This document shows positions 18,506-26,796 of a stretch of DNA of 64,000 nt, in pieces. Origin of the DNA: Parabacteroides distasonis. Lineage in GTDB: Bacteria; Bacteroidota; Bacteroidia; Bacteroidales; Tannerellaceae. A program made the translations under genes and the position numbers. The first letter of the stretch is position 1. Each line of letters starts with the position of its first letter. The DNA lies in NCBI GenBank assembly GCA_021531775.1, contig JAFBIU010000012.1:1-64000 (forward strand). The letters are read 5' to 3'. A model generated the notes under the pieces. The model had not been told where the DNA came from. It was given only the letters and a program-made list of their open reading frames with translations, and did not search any database.

Positions 18506-19384
18506 TTAATGATCCCCTGCGAGGTGCAATAAGTACTGTCCATACTGGTTTTTCGCCATGGGAGCCGCCACTTCACGCAATTTCTCCGCCGTAATCCATC
18601 CTGCTTTATAAGCAATCTCCTCCAGGCAGGCTATTTTGAGTCCCTGGCGTTTTTCAATCACTTCAACAAAGGTTGATGCTTCCGACAGCGAATCATGCGT
18701 ACCGGTGTCTAACCAGGCAAAACCACGTCCTAACAGTTTCACTTTCAGTTCGCCATCTTCCAGGAAAGTCTGATTGACAGAGGTAATTTCCAATTCACCC
18801 CGTTCAGATGGACGAATCGTGGCTGCCACATCCAAGACTTTGTTCGGATAAAAATAGAGTCCGACGACTGCGTAATTCGACTTGGGCTGTTTGGGCTTCT
18901 CCTCGATGCTGAGCACATTGCCGTCTGCATCAAACTCAGCTACACCGTAGCGTTCCGGATCGTGCACCCAATAACCGAAGACGGTCGCTTTCTGCTGCTC
19001 TTCCGCCTCACGGACGGCTTCACGCAACATGGCCGTAAAACTTTGGCCATAAAAAATATTGTCACCCAAGACCAAACAGGCACAATCGTTGCCCACAAAC
19101 TCCCGGCCAATCAGGAAGGCCTGCGCCAATCCATCCGGCGAGGGCTGCTCGGCATAAGCGAACTGCACACCATAGTCCGAACCGTCACCCAACAGGCGTT
19201 GGAAACCAGGTAAATCCTGCGGAGTAGAGATAATCAAGATCTCGCGAATCCCGGCCAACATCAGCACAGAAATCGGATAATAGATCATCGGTTTATCATA
19301 AATGGGCAGCAACTGCTTCGAAACACCCTTGGTGATCGGATAGAGTCGTGTGCCCGAACCGCCAGCCAAAACAATTCCCTTCAT
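18506..19384 (-). CDS. rfbA: Glucose-1-phosphate thymidylyltransferase
   Basis: 292 residues with the RmlA signature: [30 protein letters not shown] at the N-terminus (nucleotide-binding loop), LGDNIFYG and [19 protein letters not shown]. It makes dTDP-glucose from glucose-1-phosphate and dTTP, the first step to dTDP-rhamnose and related sugars. The rest of the rml set is not adjacent; an RmlD-like reductase sits at 59 kb. Length is exactly typical. A promoter-like pair lies 34-65 bp upstream. Confidence 0.95.
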   Translation of the reverse strand: MKGIVLAGGSGTRLYPITKGVSKQLLPIYDKPMIYYPISVLMLAGIREILIISTPQDLPGFQRLLGDGSDYGVQFAYAEQPSPDGLAQAFLIGREFVGNDCACLVLGDNIFYGQSFTAMLREAVREAEEQQKATVFGYWVHDPERYGVAEFDADGNVLSIEEKPKQPKSNYAVVGLYFYPNKVLDVAATIRPSERGELEITSVNQTFLEDGELKVKLLGRGFAWLDTGTHDSLSEASTFVEVIEKRQGLKIACLEEIAYKAGWITAEKLREVAAPMAKNQYGQYLLHLAGDH

Positions 19385-19417
19385 AGCATTTTCCTTTACA
19401 TTATATTATATAGGCAA

Positions 19418-19449
19418 CGAAAGTACATATTTTTGAATTAATCGCCAAA
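19418..19449 (-). promoter_or_regulatory. Probable promoter of rfbA
   Basis: On the minus strand TTTG (19449-19446), 20 bp, then TACTTTCG (19425-19418), which differs from TAnnTTTG at one base. The start would fall near 19413, about 29 nt before the ATG. Confidence 0.45.
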
Positions 19450-19518
19450 AAGATTTTCTAATTTCAAACTTTTTCTTATCTTCGGCTGTTGTAAGTTAAA
19501 CCTCAAAAATCAAGGAAT

Positions 19519-20628
19519 ATGGAAGACAAACTGGTAACATTAGCAATTCACACCTTTGAGAAGGCCCAAATTCTCAAAACGCTGCTGGAGACAGAAGGGA
19601 TTGAAACCTACATCCATAACGTCAACCAGATTCAGCCCGTGGTGTCGGCAGGTGTTCGCGTCCGCATCAAGGAGAGTGACCTGCCTCATGCGTTACGTAT
19701 CATCGAAGATAGTCGATGGCTGGAAGAGGCTGCCGATGAACAGGCTGAGCCGCATGAACGCTGTATCCTGATTCCAGTCGATTTCTCCGAGTATTCCCTG
19801 CAGGCATGTGAAATCGGCTTCCGCTATGCACATCGCATGGGTGCCGTAGTCAAGTTGATGAATGCCTATTTCTCCCCCTATTTTCCGAGTGCAACCCCGT
19901 TAGGCGACTCGCTGGTCTATCAGATCAACGAAGATGATGTGGTGCAAAACCTCTATCAATATGCAGAAACGGAAATGGAGGGACTGGCTGCCCAAATTCG
20001 GGAACAGATCGCAAGCGGTTCCTGGCCCAATGTGCCTTTTGAGACAGTGTTGCGTGAAGGTTTGCCCGAAGAGGAGATTCACGCCTACAGCAAAGAATGT
20101 CGCCCGCTGCTGATTGTCATGGGTACACGTGGCAAGAATCAGAAAGAGGAGGATCTGATTGGCAGTGTAACAGGTGAAGTGATTGAGAACAACCGTGTTC
20201 CCATCCTCGCCATTCCGGAAGCTATGCCTTTCCACGACTTGGCAGATGTCAAACAGATTGCCTTTGCCACCTCTTTCAGGCAGTGCGACTTGGTGGCATT
20301 CGATGAGTTCATGGAACTGATTAAGCCCTATGATTGCCAAATCCATCTGTTCAACATCTCAACGAGCCACAATGAATGGAATGAGATCCGGCTGACTGGT
20401 GTCCGGGAATATTTCAAGAAACAATATCCGGATGCCCAGATTGATTGTACGGTACTGGACGATGGCGACCTGCTGTTGGCCGTGGAGAAATTTGTTCGCG
20501 ACAAGCAGATCGATGTCATTGCCCTCAGCACCTACCGTCGGAACCTGTTGGCCCGTTTATTCAATCCGAGCATAGCGCGTAAGATGCTATTCCATACAGA
20601 TACGCCTTTGCTCATCATGCATTCTTAG
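19519..20628 (+). CDS. Universal stress protein with N-terminal DUF2007-like domain and two UspA domains
   Basis: 369 residues. Residues 1-70 resemble DUF2007 (TLAIHTFEKAQILKTLLETEGIETYIHN), a small putative signal-sensing domain. Two UspA modules follow: the first (about 80-235) keeps the ATP-binding signature GTRGKNQKEEDLIGSVTGE followed by VPILAIPE; the second (about 236-369) has a less complete signature (STYRRNLLARLFNPSIARK). UspA proteins bind ATP or act in stress survival. Transcribed divergently from rfbA; a weak TATCTTCG box lies at 19477-19484. Confidence 0.88.
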   Translation: MEDKLVTLAIHTFEKAQILKTLLETEGIETYIHNVNQIQPVVSAGVRVRIKESDLPHALRIIEDSRWLEEAADEQAEPHERCILIPVDFSEYSLQACEIGFRYAHRMGAVVKLMNAYFSPYFPSATPLGDSLVYQINEDDVVQNLYQYAETEMEGLAAQIREQIASGSWPNVPFETVLREGLPEEEIHAYSKECRPLLIVMGTRGKNQKEEDLIGSVTGEVIENNRVPILAIPEAMPFHDLADVKQIAFATSFRQCDLVAFDEFMELIKPYDCQIHLFNISTSHNEWNEIRLTGVREYFKKQYPDAQIDCTVLDDGDLLLAVEKFVRDKQIDVIALSTYRRNLLARLFNPSIARKMLFHTDTPLLIMHS

Positions 20629-20655
20629 CAGAAGAATGGATTTATTCTGAGCTGA

Positions 20656-20687
20656 TTTGTCGGTTCAACGAATTAATTGTACATTTG
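20656..20687 (+). promoter_or_regulatory. Promoter with no downstream protein gene (candidate sRNA promoter)
   Basis: TTTG (20656-20659), 20 bp, TACATTTG (20680-20687): a complete Bacteroidetes promoter match on the plus strand. It lies after the stop of the universal stress gene and before the minus-strand sialidase gene, so any transcript would be short and non-coding. Confidence 0.55.
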
Positions 20688-20691
20688 CCGC

Positions 20692-20783
20692 AACAAAGAA
20701 GTAGTATTTGTTTTTTCATATAAGTAGAGTTTGTTATTTGTTGGGTCCGCGTTTATCTGAGAAGATAGATGCGGACATTTTTT
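20692..20783 (+). ncRNA. Candidate small RNA of about 90 nt
   Basis: The transcript expected from the promoter at 20656-20687 would begin near 20692 and end at the terminator T run at 20778-20783. CAACAAA at 20691-20697 can pair with TTTGTTG at 20737-20743, giving a long outer hairpin, followed by a 14-bp terminator stem. No ORF with a start and plausible ribosome site fits. I do not recognise it as a described RNA family. The alternative is that this is only a long 3' trailer of the universal stress gene. Confidence 0.45.
20745..20783 (+). terminator. Strong Rho-independent terminator with GAGA tetraloop
   Basis: GTCCGCGTTTATCT (20745-20758) pairs over 14 bp (two G-U) with AGATAGATGCGGAC (20763-20776) around GAGA, followed by ATTTTTTAT. 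The T run is on the plus side only, so it serves plus-strand transcription. The minus-strand sialidase reading frame ends 2 bp beyond it. Confidence 0.8.
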
Positions 20784-20785
20784 AT

Positions 20786-23023
20786 CTATTTCCCCCGATT
20801 ATCCGGAATGCGGAACCCGATTCGCGATATAGACGGAATATAGCGGAATCCGATGGTTTCATAGGCATGCTCCTTTCCATATTCATAGAGGAGTCCGACA
20901 GCCGTATCAGACAACTGGACCAAATCGGAATAGGCGGAAGGGCCTCCATGGACCAACTGAGCTACAGGCCAGGTTAATCCTCCATTCTCACTCATTTTGA
21001 TGGTCATGCGGATGCGCTAATCGGGAGTGGCCGGATTAGAGAATAGCACCCGGTTCGTAGCCCGGCCCTCCTGGGTCATCATCAGTGCGCTCCCCTGACA
21101 AACCGGTTCCACCAACTCAGGGATATATCCCATGGGAGAAAGGTGTTCGCCCCCATCGTGGCTCACGGCATAGGCCCGACATTTACCAGCCTCCCGGTTG
21201 TAGTTGCGCATGTTCTGTACCACGCTTCCGTCAGCCAACTCATAGACTGTACTCTCATTGCCACCGGCCTGTTCAATAACACCACCCAGTTTCCAGTGCT
21301 TACCCCCATCATCCGAATAGATCAGTTGCGAACGATAGGCTTGCGAACCCAAAAGGCTGTGGTTGGCCGGCACGATCATTCTTCCCCGATGCGGACCGTT
21401 CAACAGCTGAATGCCATGGCAAGGTCCTGTTGCATACCAGCCCCAGTTGTCGCATTTTACATCGGCTGTAATCTCTTGGGGTTGCGACCAGCTTCGACCA
21501 TCATCCTCGGAGTGCAGGACAAACACCCGACGGGAATCCTTGGATGTGCCCTCCATGATCTCCCTTTCCGTATCTTCACCCAAATTCCAGCAGGCCACCA
21601 ACACGATGCGTCCGCTTGTGCGATCCACAATAGGAGCTGGATTACCACAGACATTGGCACCATCATCCCAGACCACTGAAAGGGGACTCCAAGTGGCACC
21701 CTGATCCGTTGACCGTTTCAAAACCAAGTCTATATCGCCCGTATCCGAACAACCGTTTTTCCGAGCTTCGGCAAAAGCCAATAAATCACCCTTCGTTGCT
21801 TGTACAATGGCGGGAATACGAAAACAGGCATAACCTCCCTCCCCCTTCTCAAATACAGGAACCGTTTTTAACCTTACACCGGATGCGGTCGTGATTTTCC
21901 CCGAGAGCAGATAAGGAGCACGGATGCCCGGTTTGATCTCACCACTACCGATATAGAAGCGGCCATCGCGATAGGTCACGCTGGTCGTTACCGCTATCGG
22001 AAATGGAGATTCACCGATTACCGTGAGTTGATCACACTTCGGATCATACACACGCACCTGATTATCAAAGCCGGGATGTGTGTCAGATCCAGGGATGAGA
22101 CGGGGGACCCCGCCTAACAGGATCACAGAACCCGTTTCATGCAGGAATGCGGTACCTGCCATCACCGGAAAGGTCTCCTGTAATTTGCGCCACTGACGGC
22201 TTTCCACGTGATACACGAAACCATCCTCCAACACTTCGAGTGTTCCATCAGGCTGGTAATTTCTTCCACCCAATAGATAGAAACAGGTGGAGTCTTGCGA
22301 TTGAATGGCACACGAGACGGCAAACCCACGGGCATCACCCAGCCACGGGGCCACTGTTTGCCACCCAGCCTTACGGTCAGACAGATCCAACTGAAAAACA
22401 TGATGTGTCGCTTGCTCGGGATGCATCGACGATTGGCCACCTGCTACAAAGATGAGATTACCGGCACGCGAAGCGGTGGCATTGCCCAACGGACAGGGCA
22501 ACGAGGGCCAGGCTGTATCGATTTCAAACCGACCCTGACTCCATTTGATTTCGAAAACATCCTGATAGCAGGTATCAGGGTCTGCACCGCCGATACATAG
22601 GAGACTTTCATCCAACGCGATGGAAGCCCCATAGGCCATCGGACGTGGAAGGAAATCTTCTAACACCACCCAGGTAGGGTTGGTATCCGACAAACAAACC
22701 GCATACAGGTCTGCATACCAATGCTTCTTGCCGCCTTGCCAAGGCATCTGATCCGGGAAATTGGCACCACCAGCCAATACGAACCACGGACCGACAAATC
22801 CAGAGAAGGCTCCAGCCAATCCGGGGTTCGCTCTCCCATCCTTTGGGGGCAACACCCAAGACTGATCCCAATCCGTTACCTGCAAGTGTACCGAATCGTG
22901 CTGCTGTGGGGTACATCCCATCATCAGCCACGTGATGACCAAGCATACATAACAAAACTTAGCCTCTACTCGACCGACCCATGTCGGTACATGTGTTTTT
23001 CTTTGCAATGATTTCATATCCAT
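20786..23023 (-). pseudogene. Mutarotase-sialidase fusion gene interrupted by an in-frame TAG
   Basis: The reading frame codes 668 residues, meets TAG at 21019-21017, and continues in the same frame for 76 more residues to 20786. Residues 1-37 are a lipoprotein-like signal (WLMMGC). Residues about 40-380 are a Kelch-type cyclically permuted mutarotase (NanM/YjhT-like: FVLAGGANFPDQMPW, LLCIGGAD, IFVAGGQ, YLLGGRNY). From about 390 comes a sialidase: FRIP (401-404, first Arg of the triad), Asp-rich SDTGDIDLV (426-434), Asp boxes STDQGATW, SEDDGRSW and SDDGGKHW, NEST (589-592) and NMRNY (604-608). The part after the TAG holds the fifth Asp box SENGGLTW and SAYSDL, with the expected nucleophile Tyr, and probably the third Arg. 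The shorter product should therefore lack sialidase activity, though the mutarotase part could work. Alternatives are a sequencing error or stop-codon readthrough. In-frame start ATGs at 23023 and 23017. Confidence 0.8.
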
Positions 23024-23060
23024 AATCTACACCCATTTGGTCAACAAAGTTAGTGTTATT
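23021..23060. repeat. 40-bp imperfect direct repeat, copy A (includes sialidase promoter box)
   Basis: 23021-23060 matches 24279-24318 at 35 of 40 positions in the same orientation; TACACCCATTTGG and CAACAAAGTTAGTGTT are identical in both. The two copies bracket the fic gene exactly on its two sides. Copy A contains the minus-strand TAACTTTG box of the sialidase gene. Confidence 0.75.
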
Positions 23061-23075
23061 CATAAAGTGTGCAAA
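23045..23075 (-). promoter_or_regulatory. Promoter of the mutarotase-sialidase gene
   Basis: On the minus strand TTTG (23075-23072), 19 bp, TAACTTTG (23052-23045). The start would be near 23040, about 20 nt before the ATG. The -33 box lies between the fic stop codon and direct repeat copy A. Confidence 0.65.
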
Positions 23076-23091
23076 TACCGTATTATTGATT

Positions 23092-24117
23092 TTACCTATT
23101 TATCACCCACAATCCGTTCTTGGCGCTGCCTTGTCGGGTGAGGACGTTGAGCTCACGGAGTTTCTTGATCTGTTTCTCTACTGCCCGTTTCGTAATGCCG
23201 AGGTTATCGGCTAAATCTTGGGCGGTCATGCCCGGGTTAGAGTTGAGAGAAAGGAGGAGCTGCTTTTCATTATCACCGAACTTTACACCGAACTCTTTAC
23301 CGAATGTTATACCGAACTGCTTATCCAGAGGGGACTCGTTAGGATTATAGTTCGGCTGCTCTGTTCCTTGGTGGGACTTCAGGGTCTTGAGTATCTCCCC
23401 TAGCATGAAGTCAATGAAAGGACCAGAGTCACCTTTGGTTGTACTGGCTGAGATTGCATCATAGTATGCCTCCTGGTTGGAATAACCCATGTTCTCTACA
23501 GGAAGATGTGCAAACAAAGGATTCAATCTACCCAAAATCAATGACTGCCAGAGACGACCAATCCGACCATTTCCGTCTGAGAAGGGATGAATGAACTCAA
23601 ACTCGTAGTGGAATACACATGAGCGAATCAGCAGATGATCATCAGCCTTGGTGAGCCATTCAAACAAGTCGTCAATCAGTTGCGGCACTCGTTCGGCAGG
23701 AGGAGCCATATGAACAAGACCAGTTTCTGAAAATACACCAACGCTACCTCTGCGGAACTTACCAGCATCATCTGCAAGGGCCATCATCATAGTGCCATGC
23801 GCCCGTAACAAATCTTTCACATTGAAAGGATTAAGCGAATTGTACATATCGTATGTTGCTATCGCATTCTTTACTTCTTGTATCTGACGTATTGGAGCTA
23901 TCACGGATTTTCCCTCAATGATGTCAGCCACCTGTCCCTCACTCAGTTCATTACCTTCTATGGCAAGAGAAGAGTGGATAGTCTTGATGCGGTTAGCTTT
24001 ACGCAGACGCAATCCGTCACTTTGTTCCAATCGGATAGCAAAGCGTTCCATCTGTGCAGAAATCTCCGCGATCAGCTTGATGGCTGTTGATGATATGGTG
24101 AATGGAGGTATATACAT
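23092..24117 (-). CDS. Fic family protein with N-terminal inhibitory motif and C-terminal winged helix
   Basis: 341 residues. The Fic active-site motif HPFSDGNGRIGR is at 177-188 and complete (catalytic His177, Asn183, Arg185), so AMP transfer or a related nucleotide transfer is expected. An auto-inhibitory helix motif of the (S/T)xxxE(G/N) type is seen as SLAIEGN (50-56) with the inhibitory Glu54. Residues 265-285 are a degenerate FGxxFG repeat linker, and 285-341 form a winged helix-turn-helix (MTAQDLADNLGITKRAVEKQIKKL). The target protein is unknown. It stands between two 40-bp direct repeats, which suggests it arrived as a unit. It ends 31 bp before the sialidase promoter repeat. Confidence 0.92.
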   Translation of the reverse strand: MYIPPFTISSTAIKLIAEISAQMERFAIRLEQSDGLRLRKANRIKTIHSSLAIEGNELSEGQVADIIEGKSVIAPIRQIQEVKNAIATYDMYNSLNPFNVKDLLRAHGTMMMALADDAGKFRRGSVGVFSETGLVHMAPPAERVPQLIDDLFEWLTKADDHLLIRSCVFHYEFEFIHPFSDGNGRIGRLWQSLILGRLNPLFAHLPVENMGYSNQEAYYDAISASTTKGDSGPFIDFMLGEILKTLKSHQGTEQPNYNPNESPLDKQFGITFGKEFGVKFGDNEKQLLLSLNSNPGMTAQDLADNLGITKRAVEKQIKKLRELNVLTRQGSAKNGLWVINR

Positions 24118-24278
24118 GGCAATCTTTAGTCTTTATTGAATATCTTTTCCAAATGTGCACAGAGCAACTTTCTTTGTTTTATGCTGACAGCATTTGCAGT
24201 TTGTCGAATGTCATTGTTGTCTCGATCCATACGCATGTTTTCACCTTATTATTACAACTTGTTCAACGTTTTTATACC

Positions 24279-24318
24279 CATAGATTACACCCATTTGGAC
24301 AACAAAGTTAGTGTTTTT
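24279..24318. repeat. 40-bp imperfect direct repeat, copy B
   Basis: This is the second copy of the repeat at 23021-23060 (35/40 identity). It contains the same minus-strand TAACTTTG box (24310-24303), pointing to fic, but the place where a -33 box would lie (about 24330) is now inside the insertion sequence that begins at 24322. Confidence 0.75.
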
Positions 24319-24321
24319 TAC

Positions 24322-24345
24322 GGTTCATCCGACATTTCGAGTGAT
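24322..24345 (+). repeat. ISL3 left terminal inverted repeat
   Basis: 24 bp, perfect inverted match to 25626-25649. Confidence 0.9.
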
Positions 24346-24425
24346 AGATTGTAGATAATTGAAATAAAAGAAGAAAACTGCCGAACTTATTGTATATTTG
24401 AATAACCACAAACAAATATACCACC

Positions 24426-25646
24426 ATGAACAGCAGTTTTCTATATCACGCTTGGGGGCTTTACAGCCTCGAATGTACCAAAGAGGAGTTCAAATGTAAT
24501 ACAATTATACTACATGTTCAAAGCAAAAAGCGATTATCCGTATGCCCGAAGTGCGGAAAGCGCCATTTAGTCAAGAATGGGTACCGTTTCAGAGACTTTA
24601 TCGGTCTTCCCATAGGTGGAAAGAAAGTGATAATCCGCATGAAGGTACAACGCTACAAATGCAAGAATGAAGAATGCGACTATGACCAGCAGGAGAATAT
24701 ACCATTTGCCACAGGCAGCCGCTCATACACCCATCGCTTTGCAAAGTATGTGGTAGAACTACTCCGCGGCATGACATTGCAGGATGTTGCCAACCATCTT
24801 AATGTGTCATGGGACACAGTAAAGGAGATTCACTCCATCTATCTTGAGCGCCACTATAGTCCGCCTTCCCTGAAAGGATTAGTGAACATCGGCATTGATG
24901 AGTTTGCTGTGAGGAAAGGTCACATATACAAGACCATTGTCGTAGATCTTGACACGGGAAGGATTCTCTATGTGGGTGACGGAAAGGGTGTTGACGCACT
25001 TGACAAGTTCTGGAAGAGAGTCAAGCGGCATAAGGTGAAGATTGAGCATGTCGCTACTGATCTGTCTGTCGCCTTCATCGCCTCTGTCCTTGAGAACTGT
25101 CCCGGTGCCGTGCATGTCTTCGATCATTTTCATGTCGTAAAGTTGATGAATGATCATCTGGATGACATAAGAAGAAAGGTGTATGCAATGGAGAAGGATG
25201 TCAACAAACGTAAAGTCCTCAAGGGAACAAGATACCTGCTCCTTGGAAATGGAGAGGATATCTTTGACCAGCAGCATAAGACCCGACTTGACAATGCCCT
25301 TGCCATGAACGAGCCACTCTCAAAGGCCTACTATCTGAAGGAACAACTCAGAGAAATATGGTCGCAGATAAGCAAGGAAGAAGCAGAAGCCGTACTTGAT
25401 GATTGGGTAAAGCAGGCCAGAGAAAGCAAGATTCCACAGCTCATGAGGATGGCCGCAATATTACTCGCTCACAGGAGAGGCATACTGGCATGGTATGATT
25501 CTCATATCTCAACGGGAAAAGTAGAGGGTATCAATAACAAGATAAAAGTAATGAAACGTAATGCATACGGATTCAGGGATGACCGGTATTTCACCCTCAG
25601 GCTTTATGCCCTACATAACTGTCGCATCACTCGAAATGTCGGATGA
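24426..25646 (+). CDS. ISL3 family transposase
   Basis: 406 residues. The N-terminal zinc-binding part (CPKCGKRHLVKNG, then CKNEECDY; about residues 38-90), a helix-turn-helix (TLQDVANHLNVSWDTVKEIH) and the DDE-type core (GIDEFAVRKGHIYKTIVVDLDTGRI, HVFDHFHVVKLMN, KVEGINNKIKVMKRNAYG) are all as in ISL3 transposases. It is intact, so the element may be active. The stop codon lies inside the right inverted repeat. Confidence 0.95.
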   Translation: MNSSFLYHAWGLYSLECTKEEFKCNTIILHVQSKKRLSVCPKCGKRHLVKNGYRFRDFIGLPIGGKKVIIRMKVQRYKCKNEECDYDQQENIPFATGSRSYTHRFAKYVVELLRGMTLQDVANHLNVSWDTVKEIHSIYLERHYSPPSLKGLVNIGIDEFAVRKGHIYKTIVVDLDTGRILYVGDGKGVDALDKFWKRVKRHKVKIEHVATDLSVAFIASVLENCPGAVHVFDHFHVVKLMNDHLDDIRRKVYAMEKDVNKRKVLKGTRYLLLGNGEDIFDQQHKTRLDNALAMNEPLSKAYYLKEQLREIWSQISKEEAEAVLDDWVKQARESKIPQLMRMAAILLAHRRGILAWYDSHISTGKVEGINNKIKVMKRNAYGFRDDRYFTLRLYALHNCRITRNVG

Positions 25647-25649
25647 ACC
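25626..25649 (-). repeat. ISL3 right terminal inverted repeat
   Basis: 24 bp, perfect inverted match to 24322-24345; it overlaps the last codons of the transposase gene. Confidence 0.9.
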
Positions 25650-25693
25650 AAATGTTTTATACACAACTATAATCATATCTGTTCAATATAGGA

Positions 25694-26293
25694 TTATGGA
25701 ATATCAATGTCTATTTCCGGGATAATCTCCATAGGTGTTATCTTTGAGTCAGGATCTCTTACAACTCCTAACATATCGTCAGAAAGCAATGGTAAAAAAG
25801 AGTCTATTAGCCCTCCTTTATTGATTGAGAGGTCAACATATTCATCTCCTGAAAAAATCACCTGTTGTTTCGTCTTGACAGTAATCTCGGAAGCCCCTGC
25901 ACCATCGAGAAATTCATTTCCATTTGATGGCGTTTTACGAATACCTTGTTTTAAAAGGCTATTCAAGAATTGTTTATAATCTGCTGTGCTGATATGACTA
26001 CTCTCATTATATTTTACAGTTCCGTCATTTCCACCATAAATCGTAACACTTACACTATTCTTAAGAACGTGAATGTAACAGTCATAGTGACATTCAGGAG
26101 TAACAGGCCCATTTCCTGAATGATATATTATAGAAGTAGCTTTTGACAACTTTTCAGATGAAAGTTGTGCTTTCTTCTGCGTATATGCGCGTAAGGACTG
26201 AGCTATACTACCCAGTTTATTTGGCTTTTGGGCAAATAATGCAACTGGGAAACAAAAGCTTAAAAAAATAGCAATTGAACTAATCTTCTTCAT
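25694..26293 (-). CDS. Exported protein of unknown function
   Basis: The 199-residue product from ATG 26293 opens with a clear signal peptide (MKKISSIAIFLSFCFPVALFAQ). The mature part is polar with one Cys pair region (TPECHYDCYIHV) and predicted beta-strands (VSVTIYGGNDGTVKYN, SEITVKTKQQVIFSGDEYVDLS), ending in an acidic EIDIDIP. I recognise no family. The frame opens at a GTG (26344), but this would precede the signal peptide by 17 residues. AT-rich, unlike the flanking core genes; last gene of a small minus-strand cluster downstream of an IS remnant. Confidence 0.65.
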   Translation of the reverse strand: MKKISSIAIFLSFCFPVALFAQKPNKLGSIAQSLRAYTQKKAQLSSEKLSKATSIIYHSGNGPVTPECHYDCYIHVLKNSVSVTIYGGNDGTVKYNESSHISTADYKQFLNSLLKQGIRKTPSNGNEFLDGAGASEITVKTKQQVIFSGDEYVDLSINKGGLIDSFLPLLSDDMLGVVRDPDSKITPMEIIPEIDIDIP

Positions 26294-26344
26294 TTTTTCT
26301 CGTTTAGCCACAAGACTCAGAATAGAATCTTGGGGAAATAACAC

Positions 26345-26695
26345 TCATGAAATTGTACTGACATTATACTTCTCTTTTATGCCATTCTCTATGGTCTCTT
26401 GTATCTGACTTAGGAAGTCACCACGCAGAACATAATGGAAAATGAATCCGAATAGGGCAGCTGCAAACGGATCCATACCTCCATTAATACCGATAATGGT
26501 TTGCCCCTTGTTTTCATTCTGCTTGATAAAAACCATTGCTCTTACAAACAATCCCTTGCGGATGATGACAAAAGGAGAATTTATACCCCATGTCTGAAGT
26601 TTGATTTGACACTCAGGGAAGTATTCTTCAGCAATTCTTTTCACATCGTCAATGCTCACTGACGGTAGATAGTTAAATTTAATCTTCTTATCCAT
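26345..26695 (-). CDS. Small protein of unknown function with a glycine-rich hydrophobic segment
   Basis: 116 residues, no signal peptide. The N-terminal half looks globular (SIDDVKRIAEEYFPECQIKL; VIIRKGLFVRAMVFIKQ); the C-terminal half has a hydrophobic stretch (GINGGMDPFAAALFGFIFHYVL) that could insert in a membrane. Family not recognised. It is 101 bp downstream of the next gene of the cluster and 51 bp upstream of the exported protein gene, so co-expression is likely. Codon use is AT-rich. Confidence 0.6.
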   Translation of the reverse strand: MDKKIKFNYLPSVSIDDVKRIAEEYFPECQIKLQTWGINSPFVIIRKGLFVRAMVFIKQNENKGQTIIGINGGMDPFAAALFGFIFHYVLRGDFLSQIQETIENGIKEKYNVSTIS

Positions 26696-26796
26696 AATTA
26701 TATTATATTGGTGGAATTTAACAATATTGATAATATCATAACAATGATAGTTACCACAGTAACAATAATAATTTGCTTTCTATTCTGTTTACAATT

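Larger units (their letters stand above)
24322..25649. mobile_element. Complete ISL3-family insertion sequence
   Basis: A 1328-bp element bounded by perfect 24-bp terminal inverted repeats (24322-24345 and 25626-25649), beginning GGTTCATCCGACATTTCGAG, with one transposase gene filling it. ISL3 elements usually make 8-bp target duplications; none is exact here (left flank TTTTTTAC, right flank AAATGTTT), although TTTTATAC 4 bp out on the right is close. The insertion separates the direct repeat copy B from its original upstream DNA. Confidence 0.88.

Noticed and set aside
20708-20977. A plus-strand ORF opposite the sialidase C-terminus
   Set aside because: The minus-strand frame has clear sialidase motifs here (SENGGLTW, SAYSDL); the plus ORF also spans the terminator hairpin.
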